From NCBI RefSeq assembly GCF_036227125.1, contig NZ_CP109435.1, forward strand, positions 1,364,001 to 1,428,000: a DNA stretch of 64,000 bases, given 5' to 3'. The position numbers and the translations under genes were made by a program. This stretch comes from Streptomyces sp. NBC_01485. Lineage in GTDB: Bacteria > Actinomycetota > Actinomycetes > Streptomycetales > Streptomycetaceae. This document shows, one piece after another, positions 42,389 to 50,739 of the stretch (positions are counted from its first letter, which is position 1; each line of letters starts with the position of its first letter). A model generated the notes under the pieces. The model ran no database searches, was not told the origin of the DNA, and worked only from the letters and a program-made list of their open reading frames with translations.

Positions 42389-43128
42389 CGGCCGCCGACC
42401 GGTCGGCGCAGGGCGTCCACCGGGACCTCGCGTGGGCGATGCGCCAGCAGGCAAAACGTACGGGCCAGTCGACGCCCAGCGTCCGCGGGTCTGACTGGCG
42501 GCTGGCGACCGTCACCGCCGTCAACGCTGATGGCACAGTCGACGCGGACGGCATCCCCTCCATCCGCTGCGACGAGTCGTACCTGCTGCCGACGGTCGGC
42601 GACGTCATCGTCGTCACCCAGTCCAGCACCGGAAACTGGTTCGCCTGGGGACGCGGCAGCACCGGCGGCTTCGCGCTCGGCAGCATCGTCGAGAAGATCA
42701 AGTCGGGCAACACGGCCCGGCCGTCGGTGACGGCGATCGCCGCCGATCCACACCTCACCTTCGCCGTCATCCCAGGCACGTACAAAATCGACGCGGTCCT
42801 CTTCTACGACGCCGACTCGGCGGCCGACCTGAAGCTCGGCTGGACTGCCCCCGCGGGCACGACGGGCACTTGGTGGCCAGGCGGCTCCGACTCCAGCAAC
42901 ACCACCCAAGCTGCGACCACCCGCTGGGGCGCCGTAACCGATATCGGCACAGGCACACTCCCGGTCGCCGGGATCGGCGCGGGAACCATCGTCACCTGCC
43001 GTCCGGCCGGCACCGCAGTCGTCACCACCGCGGGCACGCTCGCCCTCGCCTGGGCCCAGCAGGCCAGTTCGGGCACCGCCACCACCGTCCGCCAGTTCTC
43101 CTGGCTCTCTCTGAGGAGGACCGCCTGA
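42385..43128 (+). CDS. Baseplate / tail protein with N-terminal OB-like domain
   Basis: 247 aa, ATG overlapping the hub stop. WRLATVTAVNADGTVDADGI and VGDVIVVTQSSTGNWFAWG form a small OB-type barrel. The rest is a beta-rich body with TYKIDAVLFYDADSAADLKL. It is likely the spike or plug of the tail tip. Confidence 0.65.
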   Translation: MTAADRSAQGVHRDLAWAMRQQAKRTGQSTPSVRGSDWRLATVTAVNADGTVDADGIPSIRCDESYLLPTVGDVIVVTQSSTGNWFAWGRGSTGGFALGSIVEKIKSGNTARPSVTAIAADPHLTFAVIPGTYKIDAVLFYDADSAADLKLGWTAPAGTTGTWWPGGSDSSNTTQAATTRWGAVTDIGTGTLPVAGIGAGTIVTCRPAGTAVVTTAGTLALAWAQQASSGTATTVRQFSWLSLRRTA

Positions 43129-43742
43129 TGTCCGGTACCGACGACTACGGGCAAGGCATCACCGTCGCCGCCCTGACCGACGCCCCGAACGCCGAGACCC
43201 TGGCGAAGAACATCGCCAACGGCATCGCGCAGCGGTCGGTGATGAGGTTCGCCTCGGCGTCCGCGCGTTCCGCCGCGCTGACCGGGGCGACCGCCCCCGT
43301 CGAGGGCATGGTGTCGTGGCTGCAGGACGTCAACGGCCTGTATTTCTACGACGGCTCGGCCTGGCAGTTGATGAACATCGTCGAGACGATGGCGTGGACG
43401 AACCTGTCGTCGATCGGCTCGTATGCGGGCGGCTTCTCGGCTTCCACACCGGCCCCGCGCATGCGCAAGCTGTCCATGCTGGGCACCGAGGTGTGGGAGT
43501 ACGAGGGCGCCATCGCCATCTCTAGCCTGCCCGCGGCCACGACGACCACGGCGTTCACCTTCAACTCCGGGTACCGGCCGGCCTCCGGGCGAGGCTTCGC
43601 CACCTATAACAGCTCCCACTACGCAACCCGCGTCACTGTCGGGACGAACGGCGTGCTCGCGTTCTCGGTGCCGACCGAGGCGGGCAGCGGCGTCAGCAAG
43701 GTCTGGCTCGACGAGATGCGCATCACCAACCCGGCCGACTGA
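43128..43742 (+). CDS. Tail fibre / minor tail protein
   Basis: 204 aa, ATG overlapping the previous stop. The start has GITVAALTDAPNAETLAKNI and RFASASARSAAL, then EGMVSWLQDVNGLYFYDGSA, a common motif of small siphophage fibre proteins. The C-terminal half is a beta sandwich. It ends just before a terminator, closing the tail unit. Confidence 0.7.
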   Translation: MSGTDDYGQGITVAALTDAPNAETLAKNIANGIAQRSVMRFASASARSAALTGATAPVEGMVSWLQDVNGLYFYDGSAWQLMNIVETMAWTNLSSIGSYAGGFSASTPAPRMRKLSMLGTEVWEYEGAIAISSLPAATTTTAFTFNSGYRPASGRGFATYNSSHYATRVTVGTNGVLAFSVPTEAGSGVSKVWLDEMRITNPAD

Positions 43743-43760
43743 GCCACCTGCATAACCGCC

Positions 43761-43787
43761 GCCCCGATCCCACTGGTCGGGGCTTTT
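43761..43787 (+). terminator. Terminator after tail genes
   Basis: GCCCCGA pairs with TCGGGGC and is followed by TTTTC, 20 bases after the stop at 43742. Confidence 0.7.
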
Positions 43788-43805
43788 CTCATGCCCGGAG
43801 GCTTC

Positions 43806-45230
43806 ATGAACCGCGCCGGCTACCGGCTTGCTCCTGCCGCAGATCTGCCTGAGAGTATGCGGCCGTGGCGGGACCGGCCCGTCGCCTGGGCGAACGTCAG
43901 CCCCCTGACCGGCGCTTATCACCTGAACGCGCAGGGCGAGTACCTCTACTACCCGGACGGCGGCAGCACTGGCTACGACCATCCGGTCGGTCAGGCGCAG
44001 TTCGGCCTGGGCTGCATCACCAGCTACCGCACCGAGACGGACGCCGCCCGGAAGAGCCTCTTCCTGGCGCGGGCGCGGGCGCAAGCGGACCGGCTCATAG
44101 GCCGCCGACTTGAAGTGTCCGGTGCCTGGTGGTTCCCCTACGGCTTCGACTTCACCCACACCGTGCACTCCGGGGTCTCCTATACGGCGCCCTGGTACTC
44201 GGGCATGGCGCAGGGTGAGATCCTCAGCCTGTTCGTGCAGCTCTCCCAACTCGACGCCCTCGCCGACGCGGACCGGGCCGTGTATCTGGAGGCTGCCGAC
44301 CACGCGTTCGCCTCGCTGCAAACCGACGAGTACGGCTACCCGTGGGCCGTCAACACCGACAGCGCCGGATACGGGTGGATCCAGGAGTACCCGGGCTCCG
44401 AACCGGGGAGCGGGGACTACACCTACAACGGGATGATCTACTCCCTGTTCGGGGTGTGGGACTACTGCCAGGTCACCGGCAGCGAGGCTGCGGCCGAGTT
44501 GTACGACGCCGTCGCCACCACCGTGGCCAGGTATTTCCCGCTGTTGCGGAACTCGAAGTGGTGCAGCTTCTACTGCCAGACGCACCGCATCGAGGCCTAC
44601 ACCTACCACCAGCACCACATCGAACTCTTCCGCCAGCTCAACTGGCAGACAGGCAGCCCCGACTTCGCCGACCACGCCGACCGGCTCGTCGACGACTACC
44701 CGGCGGCAGGCGTGTCCGGCACGGTCCAGTTCGAGTCCGGCAGCCACGCCCTGTACCGCTTCGACACCGCGGCATCGGGTGCGTGGTCGACGGCTGCGGG
44801 CGACGACCTGCTCGAGCAGAAGACGGTCGCCTTCACCTCGGACACGGCTGCACCCGCGTCGATGCGGCGCCGCATCAAGGGTCGCGGCATCTACTACCTC
44901 ATCTCCGCAGGCTCTTACGCGGGCTGGTGGGTGGGCGAGTCCTGGTCCAAGGCGTACCTGCGCGGCGTCTACCTGGCCACGATCTACTGGCCCACCCGCA
45001 CGGTGACGTTCCCCGGCGGAAGCGTCCCCGTCGACACGTACAAGGTCGCCACCGACGGCACCGTCACCAGCGTGAAAACCGTGCAGTTCGCCAACCCCTC
45101 GAACGCGCCGGCCGACCGTCGGGCCATCGTCAACGGGCGGCCCATGTTTCAGATCACCGCCGGTGGACTGACCGGCTACTGGGTCCCCGCCAGCTCCGTC
45201 ACCGTCGACTCCGAGCCCGCCGTCGGCTGA
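43806..45230 (+). CDS. D-glucuronyl C5-epimerase-like protein with beta C-terminus
   Basis: 474 aa, ATG behind CCGGAGG. Residues about 60-290 show the alpha/alpha-barrel pattern of C5-epimerase C-terminal domains: WWFPYGFDF, APWYSGMAQGEILSLFVQL, YGYPWAVNT and TYNGMIYSLFGVWDY. Residues about 300-470 are beta-rich repeats (GRGIYYLISAG, GRPMFQITAGG). No signal peptide. It lies between tail and lysis genes, so it is probably a virion enzyme or fibre acting on host acidic glycans, by inference. Confidence 0.6.
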   Translation: MNRAGYRLAPAADLPESMRPWRDRPVAWANVSPLTGAYHLNAQGEYLYYPDGGSTGYDHPVGQAQFGLGCITSYRTETDAARKSLFLARARAQADRLIGRRLEVSGAWWFPYGFDFTHTVHSGVSYTAPWYSGMAQGEILSLFVQLSQLDALADADRAVYLEAADHAFASLQTDEYGYPWAVNTDSAGYGWIQEYPGSEPGSGDYTYNGMIYSLFGVWDYCQVTGSEAAAELYDAVATTVARYFPLLRNSKWCSFYCQTHRIEAYTYHQHHIELFRQLNWQTGSPDFADHADRLVDDYPAAGVSGTVQFESGSHALYRFDTAASGAWSTAAGDDLLEQKTVAFTSDTAAPASMRRRIKGRGIYYLISAGSYAGWWVGESWSKAYLRGVYLATIYWPTRTVTFPGGSVPVDTYKVATDGTVTSVKTVQFANPSNAPADRRAIVNGRPMFQITAGGLTGYWVPASSVTVDSEPAVG

Positions 45231-45287
45231 CCCACCCAGCCCTCCCGCGCCTCTTGGCCGGGTCCATTGAAGCCCGAGGAGGTCGCC

Positions 45288-45413
45288 GTGAGCGATGCCG
45301 AGGACCAGTACGCCGAAGCGGCCGGGGATCCCGGAGCAGCGGCTGACCTGCCCGCCACCACGGGACGCGACGTCCTGACCGGCGAGCCCGACCGCCCCCT
45401 GGAGGAGCAGTGA
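45288..45413 (+). CDS. Tiny acidic protein coupled to endolysin
   Basis: 41 aa from GTG behind GAGGAGG. Acidic and Ala/Pro-rich. Its stop overlaps the endolysin start by four bases. Function unknown; it may only couple translation. Confidence 0.45.
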   Translation: MSDAEDQYAEAAGDPGAAADLPATTGRDVLTGEPDRPLEEQ

Positions 45414-46204
45414 CCGGCACCGCAGGCGACGTCATTCGCATCGCCAAGTCCCAGGTCGGCTACCACGAGGGCTACTCCGGCGGCCACTGGACCAACCTTC
45501 AGAAGTACAGCCCCGCCGTGCCCGGCCTGGAGTGGAGCCAGAACCAGGCATGGTGCGCGACGTTCGCCGCCTGGTGCTTCCAGGAGGCAGGCATGCCCAA
45601 GGGCAGCTACCCCGTCACCGCATCGTGCGCCCTCGGCGTCTCCTGGTGGGAGAACGCCGGCCGGTTCTCGGACTATCCCGGGATCGGCGCGCAGGTCTTC
45701 TTCGGCTCGGGCGGCGGATCGCACACCGGCCTGGTCTACGCCTACGACGCCGACTTCATCTACACCGCCGAAGGCAACACCAACTCCAGCGGCTCTGCCG
45801 AGGGCGACGGCGTCTACCTGAAGAAGCGCGCCCGCCGCGACACCTACGTGTACGGCTACGGCTACCCCTCCTATCCGACAGGGATCGTCACCGCCGACCC
45901 GGCCTGGAAGAACCCGACCGCACCCAGCCAGCAGGAGGAAGCCGTGGCCCTCACCGACGACGACATCAAGAAGATCGGCCGTCAGGTCGTCACGGGGGCG
46001 AACGGCGCCAAGTCGCCCGACGACCCGACGGTGGAGTGGGCGATGTCCAGCTTCCTCGGCCTCACCTACAAGACGGCCCGCACCATCGCAGCGGACGTCG
46101 CGGCCGTCAAGGCGAAGGTGGAGTCGCTGTCGGTGGGCGGCGTCGACCTGGACGCGCTCGCCGAGAAGGTCGCCGACAAGCTGGCCGCGAGGCTCGCCGA
46201 GTGA
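45410..46204 (+). CDS. CHAP-domain endolysin
   Basis: 264 aa from an overlapping GTG. CHAP amidase/endopeptidase: QNQAWCATFAAWC with catalytic C49, GSHTGLVYAYD with H105, and AEGNTNSSG with E121/N123. Residues about 165-264 are a helical tail (DDDIKKIGRQVV, VDLDALAEKVADKL) that may bind the wall or the partner membrane proteins. No signal peptide, so it needs the holin downstream. Confidence 0.85.
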   Translation: MTGTAGDVIRIAKSQVGYHEGYSGGHWTNLQKYSPAVPGLEWSQNQAWCATFAAWCFQEAGMPKGSYPVTASCALGVSWWENAGRFSDYPGIGAQVFFGSGGGSHTGLVYAYDADFIYTAEGNTNSSGSAEGDGVYLKKRARRDTYVYGYGYPSYPTGIVTADPAWKNPTAPSQQEEAVALTDDDIKKIGRQVVTGANGAKSPDDPTVEWAMSSFLGLTYKTARTIAADVAAVKAKVESLSVGGVDLDALAEKVADKLAARLAE

Positions 46205-46542
46205 TCCTGAACCTGACCCCGCACCCGATCCGCCTCTACGCGGCCGAGCGCGAGGACGGCATCGACGACCTGGAGCCACACCTGCGCGAGGTCATCGAGC
46301 CCGAAGCAACGCCTGCACGCCTGGCCACGATCGAACTCGGCGGCGGTATCACCTTCGAGTTGGTCGAGTTCGGGCACGCCCAGAACCTGCCGTCGAGGCG
46401 TGACGGCCACCAGTACATCGTCTCTCTCGTCGTCGCCCTCGCGCTCGCCGACCGGCGCAGTGACCTGCTCGTCCCCTACCGCGAAGTCCGCAACTCCAGC
46501 GGGACCGTCATCGGCTGCCGCTCGCTCGCGCAGCCCGTCTGA
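46201..46542 (+). CDS. Conserved small phage protein
   Basis: 113 aa from GTG overlapping the endolysin stop. NLTPHPIRLYAAERED, YIVSLVVALALADRRSDLLV and GTVIGCRSLAQPV define a small family common near lysis or tail genes in phages. Function unknown. Confidence 0.6.
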   Translation: MILNLTPHPIRLYAAEREDGIDDLEPHLREVIEPEATPARLATIELGGGITFELVEFGHAQNLPSRRDGHQYIVSLVVALALADRRSDLLVPYREVRNSSGTVIGCRSLAQPV

Positions 46543-46559
46543 GAAACGAGAACCCCTCA

Positions 46560-46886
46560 ATGACCGTGAACCTCGATGCCGCCTACTGGCTGGGCCTCCT
46601 CGTCTCCGTGATCCTGCCCGTCCTCGTCGGCCTCGTGACGACCAGAGTCACCCACGCTGGCGTCAAGGCCGTCCTCCTCCTCGCGCTCACCGCGGCGAAT
46701 GGATTCCTCGTCGAACTCGCTGGCCCGCACCCCGACGGCTGGGACTTGGGCACTGCGCTCGTGCTGACGCTCGTCTCCTTCGGCACGGCCGTCCTCAGCC
46801 ACTTCGGCCTGTGGAAGCCCACCGGCATCTCCGGCAAGGCGCAGGACTCGCTGGTGACGTCGGGCAGCCACGCCGCGGAGGCCTGA
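46560..46886 (+). CDS. Holin-like membrane protein
   Basis: 108 aa, ATG after AGAACCCC. Two to three membrane helices (YWLGLLVSVILPVLVGLV, VKAVLLLALTAANGFLV, LGTALVLTLVSFGTAVLS), short loops and no enzyme motif. Position after the endolysin identifies it as the probable holin that opens the membrane for lysis. Confidence 0.75.
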   Translation: MTVNLDAAYWLGLLVSVILPVLVGLVTTRVTHAGVKAVLLLALTAANGFLVELAGPHPDGWDLGTALVLTLVSFGTAVLSHFGLWKPTGISGKAQDSLVTSGSHAAEA

Positions 46887-47306
46887 GTGCGTTGGGCGGT
46901 CCGGCGGCTGGGCGGGATGCTGGGCCGCCGTGGTGCGATCCTCCTGTCGTACGGGACGGTGTGGGCGTTGTACGGGTACGGGCAGATCATCTCTCCGCAG
47001 CCGGATCAGCGCGGTCTGACGCTGGCCGTGCAGATGTGGCCGCTGCATGTGTGGGGCTCACTGTTCATCACGGCCGGGCTGATGGCGGCGGTGGCCGCGT
47101 GGCTGAGGCAGGGTGCGGACTGGTTCGGGTTCGTCGCCCTCGTCCTCATCGTCCTGCCGTGGATGCTGTCCTACCTGGCGTCGTGGGTGCTCGGGGACTT
47201 TCCGCGCGGCTGGGTGGCTGCTGCGGTGTGGGGGGTGATCGCTGTTCCGGTGATCGTGGTTGCCGGATGGCGTGAACCGCCCCGGCCCAAGAGAGTGGGT
47301 TCCTGA
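46887..47306 (+). CDS. Four-helix membrane protein of lysis region
   Basis: 139 aa from GTG directly after the holin stop. Four hydrophobic segments, for example ILLSYGTVWALYGYG and WFGFVALVLIVLPWMLSYL, with a basic C-terminus. Similar proteins sit here in several Streptomyces phages (from memory). Could be a second holin or anti-holin. Confidence 0.6.
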   Translation: MRWAVRRLGGMLGRRGAILLSYGTVWALYGYGQIISPQPDQRGLTLAVQMWPLHVWGSLFITAGLMAAVAAWLRQGADWFGFVALVLIVLPWMLSYLASWVLGDFPRGWVAAAVWGVIAVPVIVVAGWREPPRPKRVGS

Positions 47307-47659
47307 TGGCGGTGGACACCTGGATCCAGGCAGGCATGGCCCTGATAGGCGCTACCGGCGGCGTGGTCGCTGCACGTTCGGCGCGTAGAACGAAGCGGCA
47401 GGAGAACCGTGACGACTTCACGGAGATCAAGAAGGCGCTGAATGAGCGCATCGACGACCTGAAAGAGGATGTCGTCGGCCAACAGGTCCAGATCACCGGC
47501 CAACAGGAGCAGATCACCGGTCAGGGTGCCGCGATCTCCTGGCTCGTCATCGACCGCCGCAGCCTCGTCAGCTACATCCGCGGCGCAGGGTTGGAACCGC
47601 CCGCGCCGCGCCCGATCCCGGATCGGGCCCGCCCATACCTTGACGCTATCGACGTGTGA
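47306..47659 (+). CDS. Membrane-anchored coiled-coil protein (DUF2746-like)
   Basis: 117 aa. One helix (WIQAGMALIGATGGVVAA) is followed by a basic turn, a heptad coiled coil (FTEIKKALNERIDDLKEDVV) and Gln repeats (GQQVQITGQQEQITGQ). Similar small proteins accompany actinophage lysis cassettes, where a spanin-like or lysis-timing role is suspected but unproven. Confidence 0.6.
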   Translation: MAVDTWIQAGMALIGATGGVVAARSARRTKRQENRDDFTEIKKALNERIDDLKEDVVGQQVQITGQQEQITGQGAAISWLVIDRRSLVSYIRGAGLEPPAPRPIPDRARPYLDAIDV

Positions 47660-47674
47660 GAACTGGAGTGCGAT

Positions 47675-47815
47675 ATGCCGACACGTGACCCGCGTCCGGT
47701 GGAGCCCCGTGGCCGGGATGGTGGTGCCGACGTAGGCAGCCTCGTCGCGATGGGTGTCGAGGAACCTCCGCCGATCCCGGAACCGCCCGCGTCGCCGCCC
47801 ACGGTTGAGGGGTGA
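47675..47815 (+). CDS. Tiny Pro-rich protein
   Basis: 46 aa, ATG behind CTGGAG. Composition Pro, Glu, Gly and Arg (VEEPPPIPEPPASPP). Shares the transcription unit with the lysis genes. Function unknown. Confidence 0.4.
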   Translation: MPTRDPRPVEPRGRDGGADVGSLVAMGVEEPPPIPEPPASPPTVEG

Positions 47816-47818
47816 CCC

Positions 47819-47905
47819 GTGCCGGATGAAGGCGATCCCCCGTTCTGGCTGTCACCGCGCCCGTTCCGCGAGCCGAAGCTGCCGCCATCCGACGACAACG
47901 AGTGA
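47819..47905 (+). CDS. Tiny protein
   Basis: 28 aa from GTG three bases after the previous stop, with GAGGGG upstream. PPFWLSPRPFREPKLPP is its core. It ends just before two hairpins. It may not be a real product. Confidence 0.35.
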   Translation: MPDEGDPPFWLSPRPFREPKLPPSDDNE

Positions 47906-47907
47906 CC

Positions 47908-47931
47908 GCGCCCCTCCTCCGGGAGGGGCGC
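47908..47931 (+). terminator. Terminator of late operon
   Basis: GCGCCCCTCC pairs perfectly with GGAGGGGCGC over a 4-base loop at the end of the lysis unit. Confidence 0.75.
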
Positions 47932-47943
47932 ACTTCTGTGTCT

Positions 47944-47980
47944 GAAGCGTCCCGCCCTCCACCCGGGGGCGGGGCGCTTC
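47944..47980. terminator. Bidirectional terminator
   Basis: 14-bp stem (13 matches) GAAGCGTCCCGCCC between the rightward late operon and the leftward gene ending at 47992. Confidence 0.7.
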
Positions 47981-47991
47981 GTCGTGTCTGG

Positions 47992-48564
47992 CTATCCCCA
48001 GCCGCCGAGGAGTCCGGCGTTGGCCTGCGCGTTGCACAGGTTGTAGCCGCCGGACGCGTGGCCTTTCTCGGTGTGGCCGTCGACCGTGACCGAGCAGTTG
48101 ATGTCACCGGATCCCTGAAGCTGGGCTGTCACGGTGTAGAACAGGGCCTCGTCGTCCAGGGGCAGCGTGGCGGTGAAGGTGCCGTTCTTGAACGCGCCTT
48201 TGCGGTTGTCGCTGTCCGAGCCGTAGGTGATGTCGAGGCCCCCGAGGGCGCCGGCGGGGGCTGTGCCCCACACCTTGAAGGTGACGGTCTTCTTCTTCGG
48301 TTCTTCGGTCTTGGGTTCGCTCTTCGCGGTCTTGCTCGGCTCGGTGGCGGGCTGTTCGTTCTTGGATGTGGTGGCTGCGGGCTTGACGCTGCTGGCACCG
48401 GTGTCCTTGCCGCCGCTGCTGCTGGCGACGGCTCCGATGACGCCGATCACGAGGAGCAGGCCGATGATGCCGGCGCAGCCCAGGCCCACGGTCTTTCCGA
48501 CGCTGGTCTTCTTCGGCGGTGGCTGCTGGGGCGGGTAGGGCTGTTGCGGGTACTGCTGGCTCAT
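47992..48564 (-). CDS. MmpS-like membrane-anchored surface protein
   Basis: 190 aa leftward. Gln/Pro/Tyr-rich start (QQYPQQPYPPQQPPPKK), one helix (VGLGCAGIIGLLLVIGVIGAV), a Ser/Thr/Lys linker, then a beta sandwich with TVTFKVWGTAPAG, LFYTVTAQLQG and CSVTVDGHTEKGHA containing two Cys. This is the MmpS-type fold common in Streptomyces. Being isolated and opposite to the late genes, it is probably expressed in the lysogen and may alter the host surface. Confidence 0.65.
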   Translation of the reverse strand: MSQQYPQQPYPPQQPPPKKTSVGKTVGLGCAGIIGLLLVIGVIGAVASSSGGKDTGASSVKPAATTSKNEQPATEPSKTAKSEPKTEEPKKKTVTFKVWGTAPAGALGGLDITYGSDSDNRKGAFKNGTFTATLPLDDEALFYTVTAQLQGSGDINCSVTVDGHTEKGHASGGYNLCNAQANAGLLGGWG

Positions 48565-48723
48565 GTGTCCCCCCTGGTGCGGTGTTTCGTGAGATGAGGG
48601 ACGTTATCGGATGTAGGCAGACCGTAAAGGGTTGCGGTGGTTCTGTTACGGGGCCGAGAAGAACCGGTGAGGCGGGGGCGCGAATCCGGAGCGGGCTGGG
48701 CTGCGCTGCCCAACGCGGGATGG

Positions 48724-48744
48724 TTGATAATGACAGTTATCCAA
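48724..48744. promoter_or_regulatory. Palindromic operator candidate
   Basis: TTGATAA and TTATCCAA form an inverted repeat around TGACAG, 15 bases before the start of the 190-aa gene that leads into the integrase. It could bind the prophage repressor. Confidence 0.5.
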
Positions 48745-48758
48745 TACAAGGAGGACTG

Positions 48759-49331
48759 ATGGCCCGCACTACGACGATCACACTTGCGGATGATTCCGTC
48801 CTGGAGGTCGAGCACGACGGCGACTGGGTGCAGAGCGACATGCCCCAGCCCGACCCTCGCTGGCGCGCGACTGACAGCAACGGGCACGAGCACTACTACG
48901 CGGAAGGATCCGACCGGTACCCGACGCTGGAACTCGTCTTCGGTGAGCCGTACTGGTGCGAGGACTGCCGTGACGAGCATCAGGACAACTGGTACGAGTG
49001 TCGTCAGTGTCGGGAAAAGGTCCGGCCCGGTACGCGTATCGACTCCACTCCGAAGTGGATTGCGGGGCCGACGTACTACTCACTGAACGGCGAACCGATC
49101 GGCAAGGAGCGCGCCGATGAGATCCTCGCCGAGGCGTGGCGCAGGGCCGACGAGGCCGCGAAGATCTCGTCTCGCCCGGCGATCGGCACTCGCGTCGGGC
49201 TGGACGACGCCACCGTCACCGTTGTGCCCACGGCCGACAGCGCACCCGGCAGCGAAGTGACTGTGATGTTCGACGGAACCGGAGCAATGGAGACGGTCTC
49301 ACTGACACGGCTCCGGGCTGTACGCCGATGA
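48759..49331 (+). CDS. Zinc-ribbon protein upstream of integrase
   Basis: 190 aa, ATG behind AAGGAGG. It has TTTITLADDSVLEVEHDGDW, then WCEDCRDEHQDNWYECRQC as a four-Cys zinc site and a C-terminal beta domain. Its stop overlaps the integrase ATG (ATGA), so it is cotranscribed with it and may act in excision or control. No named family. Confidence 0.6.
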   Translation: MARTTTITLADDSVLEVEHDGDWVQSDMPQPDPRWRATDSNGHEHYYAEGSDRYPTLELVFGEPYWCEDCRDEHQDNWYECRQCREKVRPGTRIDSTPKWIAGPTYYSLNGEPIGKERADEILAEAWRRADEAAKISSRPAIGTRVGLDDATVTVVPTADSAPGSEVTVMFDGTGAMETVSLTRLRAVRR

Positions 49332-50362
49332 CCGCCCTCGTCCCGCGCCAGTCGGCGGAGCTGTCGACCGACCGGCACGACCCCCGCGACGACTGGCCCG
49401 ACGAAGCCCGCGCACTCGCCGACCACCTCGCCGCCATCTACGGCGACCGCGACCCGCTGCCCACCCTCGCCGGAGGATGGATCGCCCGCCAGAAGAGCCG
49501 CCACACCAGGCGGGCATACGTGCGCACCTTCAAGGCATGGGAGGAGTACGCCCGCTCCACCACGGTCCACCCACTCCAAGCGAAACTGCCGCTCGCCGAC
49601 GCCTACGCCAAACACCTCGCCAAGACCCCGACGAGGAACGGTCGGCCCCCGGCCGAGACCACGCAGGCCCAAGCCCTCGCCGCCGCCGGGAGCTTCTACA
49701 CCTACGCCGCCCGACTCCAAGCCGTCGACTCCGACCCGTTCAGCGCCGTCAACCGGCCCTACGTCGACCCCGACTACTCGCCCACCGAAGGCATGACAGA
49801 GGCAGAGACCACCCGCCTCGTCGAGACCGCCCTCGACTGGGCACCCCGCTCCTACGCCCTCGTCATGCTCCTCTACCTCACCGGCGCCCGCATCGACGAA
49901 CTCCTCGCCCTCAACGCCAACCAACTCGGCTACAACCGAGGCCACCGAACCCTGCCCCTCACCCAGAAGGGCGGCAAGAAGCGGCCCGCACCCGTACCGC
50001 CACTCGCCCTCGACGCGCTCCTCGCCTACCTCGACGACCGCGCCGACGGCCCGCTTTTCACCACGGACTCCGGCCGCCGCTGGACCCAGCCCGAAGTCTG
50101 GAAGCACCTCCGCGTCCTCGCCCGCCGCGCCGGGATCCCACAGGCCGCCACTATCAAGCCCCACACGCTGCGACACCAGTTCATCACCGACAACCTCGCC
50201 AACGGCGTCCCGCTCCAAGACGTGCAAGACGCCGTCTCCCACTCCGACCCCCGCACCACCCAGAGGTACAACCGACGCCGTCGGCAACTCGACAACCACC
50301 CCGCCTACGCCCTCGCTGCCAAGCTAGGGGAGCGGCTGAACTCACACGAGGAGAGTCCATGA
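49328..50362 (+). CDS. int: Tyrosine recombinase integrase
   Basis: 344 aa. N-terminal SAM-like core-binding domain (SRHTRRAYVRTFKAWEEYA). Catalytic domain with LTGARIDELL (R188), HTLRHQF (H279, R282), SHSDPRTTQRY (H305) and nucleophile Y314. All catalytic residues are present. It catalyses integration and excision of the element. The presumed right junction in the xylanase gene is 5.1 kb away, farther than usual from int. Confidence 0.92.
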   Translation: MTALVPRQSAELSTDRHDPRDDWPDEARALADHLAAIYGDRDPLPTLAGGWIARQKSRHTRRAYVRTFKAWEEYARSTTVHPLQAKLPLADAYAKHLAKTPTRNGRPPAETTQAQALAAAGSFYTYAARLQAVDSDPFSAVNRPYVDPDYSPTEGMTEAETTRLVETALDWAPRSYALVMLLYLTGARIDELLALNANQLGYNRGHRTLPLTQKGGKKRPAPVPPLALDALLAYLDDRADGPLFTTDSGRRWTQPEVWKHLRVLARRAGIPQAATIKPHTLRHQFITDNLANGVPLQDVQDAVSHSDPRTTQRYNRRRRQLDNHPAYALAAKLGERLNSHEESP

Positions 50363-50679
50363 CTCTGGAGTTCCGTCCATGCGGCGAACCACAGGGCTTC
50401 GATCTCTTCGAGGGTGACGACAAGGTTGGAGAGCTGATCTACTGCCCGCCCGACGAAGAGCTCGACCGGGCAACTTGGACCATTAGCGTCTGGAGCGCCA
50501 TGGGTACCGGCAAGACGTGGTACTCCGACACCGCTGAAAGTCACGAAGAGGCAGCGACTCACGCACGCGAGATGTGCGAGGAGCGCAACGCCGAGCGCCG
50601 CGAGCTGAGCAAGGGAGCCCACGGCTGGACAACGAGCAGCATCCCCATGGGTGGTAAGCCGGGGTGGCGCCGCCGGTAA
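50359..50679 (+). CDS. Small protein coupled to integrase
   Basis: 106 aa. Its ATG overlaps the int stop. TLEFRPCGEPQGFDLFEGDD, IYCPPDEELDRATWTISVWS and an Arg/Glu-rich C-terminus. Alpha/beta with no HTH. Could be an accessory factor for recombination, but this is only position-based. Confidence 0.5.
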   Translation: MTLEFRPCGEPQGFDLFEGDDKVGELIYCPPDEELDRATWTISVWSAMGTGKTWYSDTAESHEEAATHAREMCEERNAERRELSKGAHGWTTSSIPMGGKPGWRRR

Positions 50680-50705
50680 GCAGCCCCGTGCCAGACTGGC
50701 CGCAT

Positions 50706-50734
50706 GCCCGTCAGGCTCCCCCGTCCTGGCGGGC
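50706..50734. terminator. Terminator between convergent genes
   Basis: GCCCGTCAGG and CCTGGCGGGC pair with one G-T over a 9-base loop. The sequence is related to the 1906-1942 hairpin. Confidence 0.55.
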
Positions 50735-50739
50735 GCCCG

